In this document: positions 4,745 to 7,504 of the stretch, in pieces
How positions within the stretch are numbered: the stretch's first letter is position 1
Layout of the letters: every line of letters begins with the position of its first letter
Source of the DNA: Victivallales bacterium
Lineage (GTDB): Bacteria; Verrucomicrobiota; Lentisphaeria; Oligosphaerales; Lenti-02
Assembly (NCBI GenBank): GCA_018648945.1
Contig: JABGQJ010000377.1
Location: 1 to 7,504, forward strand
DNA length: 7,504 nt
Reading direction: 5' to 3'
Notes under the pieces: generated by a model
What the model was told of the DNA's origin: nothing
Database searches by the model: none
The model's input: only the letters and a program-made list of their open reading frames with translations
Translations under genes and position numbers: made by a program

Positions 4745-7285
4745 ATGGCCACCATCAACCGCCATGTAAACCTCACCGATCTAGCCGCCGGCATCAAGGG
4801 CCGGCTCGAGGCCTACGCCACCAGCCTCGTCGATGTAAAGATCCTGCAGACCACCCGCCGCGACGACGTCGTCCGCCAGATCGGCAACTTCAACAAACTC
4901 CCCGCCGCCATCGTCCTCATCGGCTCCTGGGATGGACCCACCGGCCTCGCCGATCCCGCCCAGCCCGTCCGGGAGATCTCCGTCTCCGTCGTCGTCGTCA
5001 GCAAGCAGGAGCTCCGCGAAGAAGCCAAGCCCACCAACTTCCTCCCCATCGTCGACGAAGTCGAGCGCGCCTTCATCCCCCTCGCCGAACGCGACGAAGA
5101 CGAACGCTACCCCGTCGTCGTCGTCGGCGACCAGACCGGCGACGACCGCGGCGTCATGATCACCGCCGGCGACTGGACCCCCATCGATACCGGCAAGCAA
5201 GCCAACCGCGCCGCCGGCTTCCTGAGTCTCACCGCCTACGACGACATCCGCGCCCGCTCCGACGAACCCCCCGCCCCCCTCGGCCCACTCCCCGCCCGCA
5301 CCCAGATCCAGTACAGCACCAGCGAAACCGGCGACTATGTGGACGACTACATCGCCGGCACCCACACCTGGTATCGACTTTCCACCGACTACGGCGACAC
5401 CTGGCAGACCCCCGTCTTCTTCGCCTTCGGCGGCGACGGCTCCACCTGGCTCTACGGCGAAGGCGCACCCGCTTCCGGTCTCGGCTTCGACGGCAACTAC
5501 TACCTCGACAACACCGGCGACGGCAACGTCACCTACCGCCGGACCGACGGCTCCTGGTCCGCCATCCTCACCCAGCCCCCCGCCACCCAGGAAGAAGCCG
5601 AAGCCGGCACCGAAACCGGGATCCGCTCCTGGTCCGTCCTCCGCATCTGGCAGGCCATCCGCGCCTGGTTTGCCGTCCTCGCCGGCTGGACCAAGGAACC
5701 CACCGGGTTCGACGATCCGGACTCCGTCGTCGTCACCGGCGAAAACAGCACCCGCACCGTCACCCTCACCGGCACCTGGTCTGCCATCTGGCGCGGCGTC
5801 CTCGATACCACCATCGTCACCGGCTGGACCTCCGACGCCCATGGCACCGATACCGCCAAGGCCTACTTCCTCCGCTACGACGGTGCCGCCGGCACCGCCG
5901 CCTGGGTCGATATCTCCACCATCGACGACACCAACTACCAGTACATCCTCATCTCCATCGCCTACTACGACACCGAAAACACCACCTGGGTATACACCCG
6001 CGAATGCCATGGCCTCATGACCTGGCAGAACCACCGCGCAGACCACGCCAACATCGGCACCTACAAGACCTCCGGCGGCACCCTCGCCGACTACACCCTA
6101 GACTCCACCACCGCCGCCGACCGCCGCCCCTCCGTCGCCGCCACCCGCCTCATGGACGAAGACGTCCCCACCACGAATGACGCCCTCGCCGCCGAGGGCA
6201 ACTACCCCAACTTCACCCTCTCCGGAGCCGGTGCCGCCGTCAGTTTCGACACCGCCGCCGTCGACGTCGTCCCCCTCAACGGCAACATCCCATACTGGAA
6301 CGAATACACCGGCGGCGCCTGGCAGCAGACCGCCATGACCAACAATACCCACATGTCCGTCTGGGTCCTCGAACAGCCCATGGCCGCCGACGCCCCATCC
6401 CAGGCGCTGCGCCACCTCTTCATCCAGGGCCAGGCCGTGAGCGCCGCAGAAGCCACCGAAGCCGCCCGCGAGCCCGCCAGCATCAGCCTCGGCGCCCTCC
6501 AGGCACTCTCCCCGGAGTGGCTCTTCGTCTCCCAGATCATCATCAAATACATCGGCAACAACTGGCAGATCGTCCAGGTCCGCGCCATCACCGGCAACCG
6601 CCACACCCAGACCTCCAGCCCCCAGGGAACCGCCCTGACCAGTGTCGCCACCACCACCGCCATGAGCGGCGACGGCACCACCGGCGATCCCCTCGACATC
6701 ATCCGCCCAGACACCGCCAAGACCACCCCCGTCGATGCCGACGAGCTCACCCTCTTCAACTCCGCATCCACCTACGCCCGCGTCCGCCTCACCCTCGCCA
6801 ACCTCTGGGTATACATCAAGGCCCTCATCGTCTCCACCTACACCGTCATCATCGGCGTCGCCGAGCTCCCCGGCAGCCCCACCACCAGCGCCATCTACCG
6901 CCTCACCGCCACCGACACCACCGCCAAAGCCGCCAAAGGCTTCTACTACCACGACGGCACCGCCTGGTTCTGCCTCCTCCAGCTCGCCGTCTACGATCTC
7001 GGCAACCTCACCGGCGCCCAGACCGTCCCCAGCATCTTCAATGCCGTATACATCGCCACCACCACAGGCAACACCACCTGGACCTTCCCCGCCGTCGCCG
7101 GCGCCGGGGCCATCTCCATCCGCCTCACCAACGGCGGCGCCTACACCCAGACCTGGGACGCCCAGAACCTCTGGCCCGGCGGCACCGCCCCCAGTCTCAC
7201 CGCCTCCGGCGTCGACCTGCTCACCTTCGTCTCCTTCGACGGCACCAACTGGGACGGCACCATGGCCATGGAGGACGTCTCGTGA
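4745..7285 (+). CDS. Fusion of gp37/tail-terminator-like domain to a multi-module tail fibre
   Basis: One uninterrupted 846-residue frame. Residues ~8-165 look like a small neck/tail-terminator protein of the Mu gp37 (DUF1834) kind: an N-terminal helix (LTDLAAGIKGRLEAYA), a strand pair around KLPAAIVLIGSWDG (51-64), REISVSVVVVSKQEL (76-90) and a helix at IVDEVERAFIPLAE (102-115). A Pro-rich linker, DEPPAPLGPLPA (173-184), joins it to fibre-type modules: IQYS...YRLSTDYGDTW (188-220), GEGAPASGLGFDGNYYLD (238-255), ATQEEAEAGTETG (280-292), GFDDPDSVVVTG (321-332), SGDGTTGDPLDI (641-652), KTTPVDADELTLFNSA (659-674), and a terminal beta domain with LWPGGTAPSLTASGVDLLTF (809-828). Gene and domain order suggest a neck or tail surface protein. 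The start has AGGA at 4731-4734, 10 nt upstream, and lies 3 nt after the preceding stop. The fibre reading is firm; the N-terminal family is moderate. Confidence 0.72.
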   Translation: MATINRHVNLTDLAAGIKGRLEAYATSLVDVKILQTTRRDDVVRQIGNFNKLPAAIVLIGSWDGPTGLADPAQPVREISVSVVVVSKQELREEAKPTNFLPIVDEVERAFIPLAERDEDERYPVVVVGDQTGDDRGVMITAGDWTPIDTGKQANRAAGFLSLTAYDDIRARSDEPPAPLGPLPARTQIQYSTSETGDYVDDYIAGTHTWYRLSTDYGDTWQTPVFFAFGGDGSTWLYGEGAPASGLGFDGNYYLDNTGDGNVTYRRTDGSWSAILTQPPATQEEAEAGTETGIRSWSVLRIWQAIRAWFAVLAGWTKEPTGFDDPDSVVVTGENSTRTVTLTGTWSAIWRGVLDTTIVTGWTSDAHGTDTAKAYFLRYDGAAGTAAWVDISTIDDTNYQYILISIAYYDTENTTWVYTRECHGLMTWQNHRADHANIGTYKTSGGTLADYTLDSTTAADRRPSVAATRLMDEDVPTTNDALAAEGNYPNFTLSGAGAAVSFDTAAVDVVPLNGNIPYWNEYTGGAWQQTAMTNNTHMSVWVLEQPMAADAPSQALRHLFIQGQAVSAAEATEAAREPASISLGALQALSPEWLFVSQIIIKYIGNNWQIVQVRAITGNRHTQTSSPQGTALTSVATTTAMSGDGTTGDPLDIIRPDTAKTTPVDADELTLFNSASTYARVRLTLANLWVYIKALIVSTYTVIIGVAELPGSPTTSAIYRLTATDTTAKAAKGFYYHDGTAWFCLLQLAVYDLGNLTGAQTVPSIFNAVYIATTTGNTTWTFPAVAGAGAISIRLTNGGAYTQTWDAQNLWPGGTAPSLTASGVDLLTFVSFDGTNWDGTMAMEDVS

Positions 7286-7504
7286 ACATCCACACCGCCC
7301 TCCGCATGATCAACCCCGCCAGCGCCTGGGCCCCGCCACCTGGCCAGGCCGCATGGTATGGTGGCCCGGGCGTCACCTATAACGAGGCGACCGAGGAGGA
7401 TGAATGGACAGACCTGCTCGGCAACGGCAACCACGCCGCCCTAATCAGTGGGGCGGCCGTGAACGCGAATGGGCTCGACCTGTCACAGGATGCCGATGCA
7501 CGGG
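7282..7504 (+). CDS. Probable LamG/concanavalin A-like surface protein, N-terminal part
   Basis: The frame starts at GTG 7282, overlaps the fusion gene's TGA by 4 nt (GTGA), and stays open for 74 codons to the window end. GGAGG at 7270-7274, 7 nt upstream, is the strongest ribosome site in the window, so translation is probably coupled to the fibre gene. The sequence includes NPASAWAPPPGQAAWYGGPG and EWTDLLGNGNHAALISGA; the latter resembles the 'W-x-D-x-SGNGNHATL' opening of LamG/concanavalin A-like domains common in phage surface proteins. It may bind host glycans or form part of the receptor-binding apparatus; that is inference from the first 74 residues. Codons here are less C-ending than in the fibre gene (CTG, GCG, GGG, GTG, AAT appear), suggesting a separate origin. 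Confidence 0.6.
   Translation, partial: MNIHTALRMINPASAWAPPPGQAAWYGGPGVTYNEATEEDEWTDLLGNGNHAALISGAAVNANGLDLSQDADAR

Noticed and set aside
4781..6046. A 421-codon open frame on the - strand opposite the fusion gene
   Set aside because: It is a Gly/Val/Asp-rich shadow of the C-biased + strand frame, with no recognisable domain.
7000..7285. Possible diversity-generating retroelement target at the fibre C-terminus
   Set aside because: No C-type lectin signature, no AAC-rich variable pattern, and no reverse transcriptase or template repeat in the window.

Overview
This window is a virion-structure segment of a Mu-like tailed phage, most likely a prophage, with every gene on the + strand. It is very GC-rich. 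Coding strands carry a large excess of C over G, and most codons end in C, most extremely from about 3676 onward. No integrase, transposase, tRNA, rRNA or CRISPR array is visible. The host cannot be named from the sequence. The gene gaps contain short-period repeats and a palindromic element of a kind I associate from memory with large-genome environmental bacteria (Planctomycetota/Verrucomicrobiota-like lineages); that is a guess.

Layout: (1) the C-terminal end of a Mu gpF/SPP1 gp7-like minor head protein, 1-355; (2) a gap with an 84-nt nested palindrome, 361-444; (3) a Mu gpI-like prohead protease, 492-1727, with a convincing in-frame internal start at 1125 for a separate 200-residue scaffold, as in Mu I/Z; (4) a probable head decoration protein with an extra C-terminal beta-type domain, 1771-2568; (5) a small GC hairpin, then the Mu gpT-like major capsid protein, 2650-3564; (6) a perfect 10-bp hairpin and a 7-nt tandem repeat; (7) a Mu gp36-like head completion protein, 3676-4113; (8) a 9-nt tandem repeat; (9) a Mu gpG/HK97 gp10-like virion morphogenesis protein, 4166-4741; (10) an 846-residue protein with a gp37/tail-terminator-like N-terminus and a long fibre-like remainder, 4745-7285; (11) the start of a translationally coupled gene with a probable LamG-type lectin beginning, 7282 to the window end.

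Together these genes build the capsid (protease, scaffold, shell, decoration), join it to the tail (gp36-, gpG- and gp37-like proteins) and, unusually for this position, supply fibre and lectin-like surface modules before any tail sheath or tube gene appears. The main points of interest are the terminator-fibre fusion, the nested scaffold start, the decoration protein whose C-terminal domain resembles the end of the fibre protein, and repeat-filled gaps that coincide with start codons lacking a good Shine-Dalgarno sequence.
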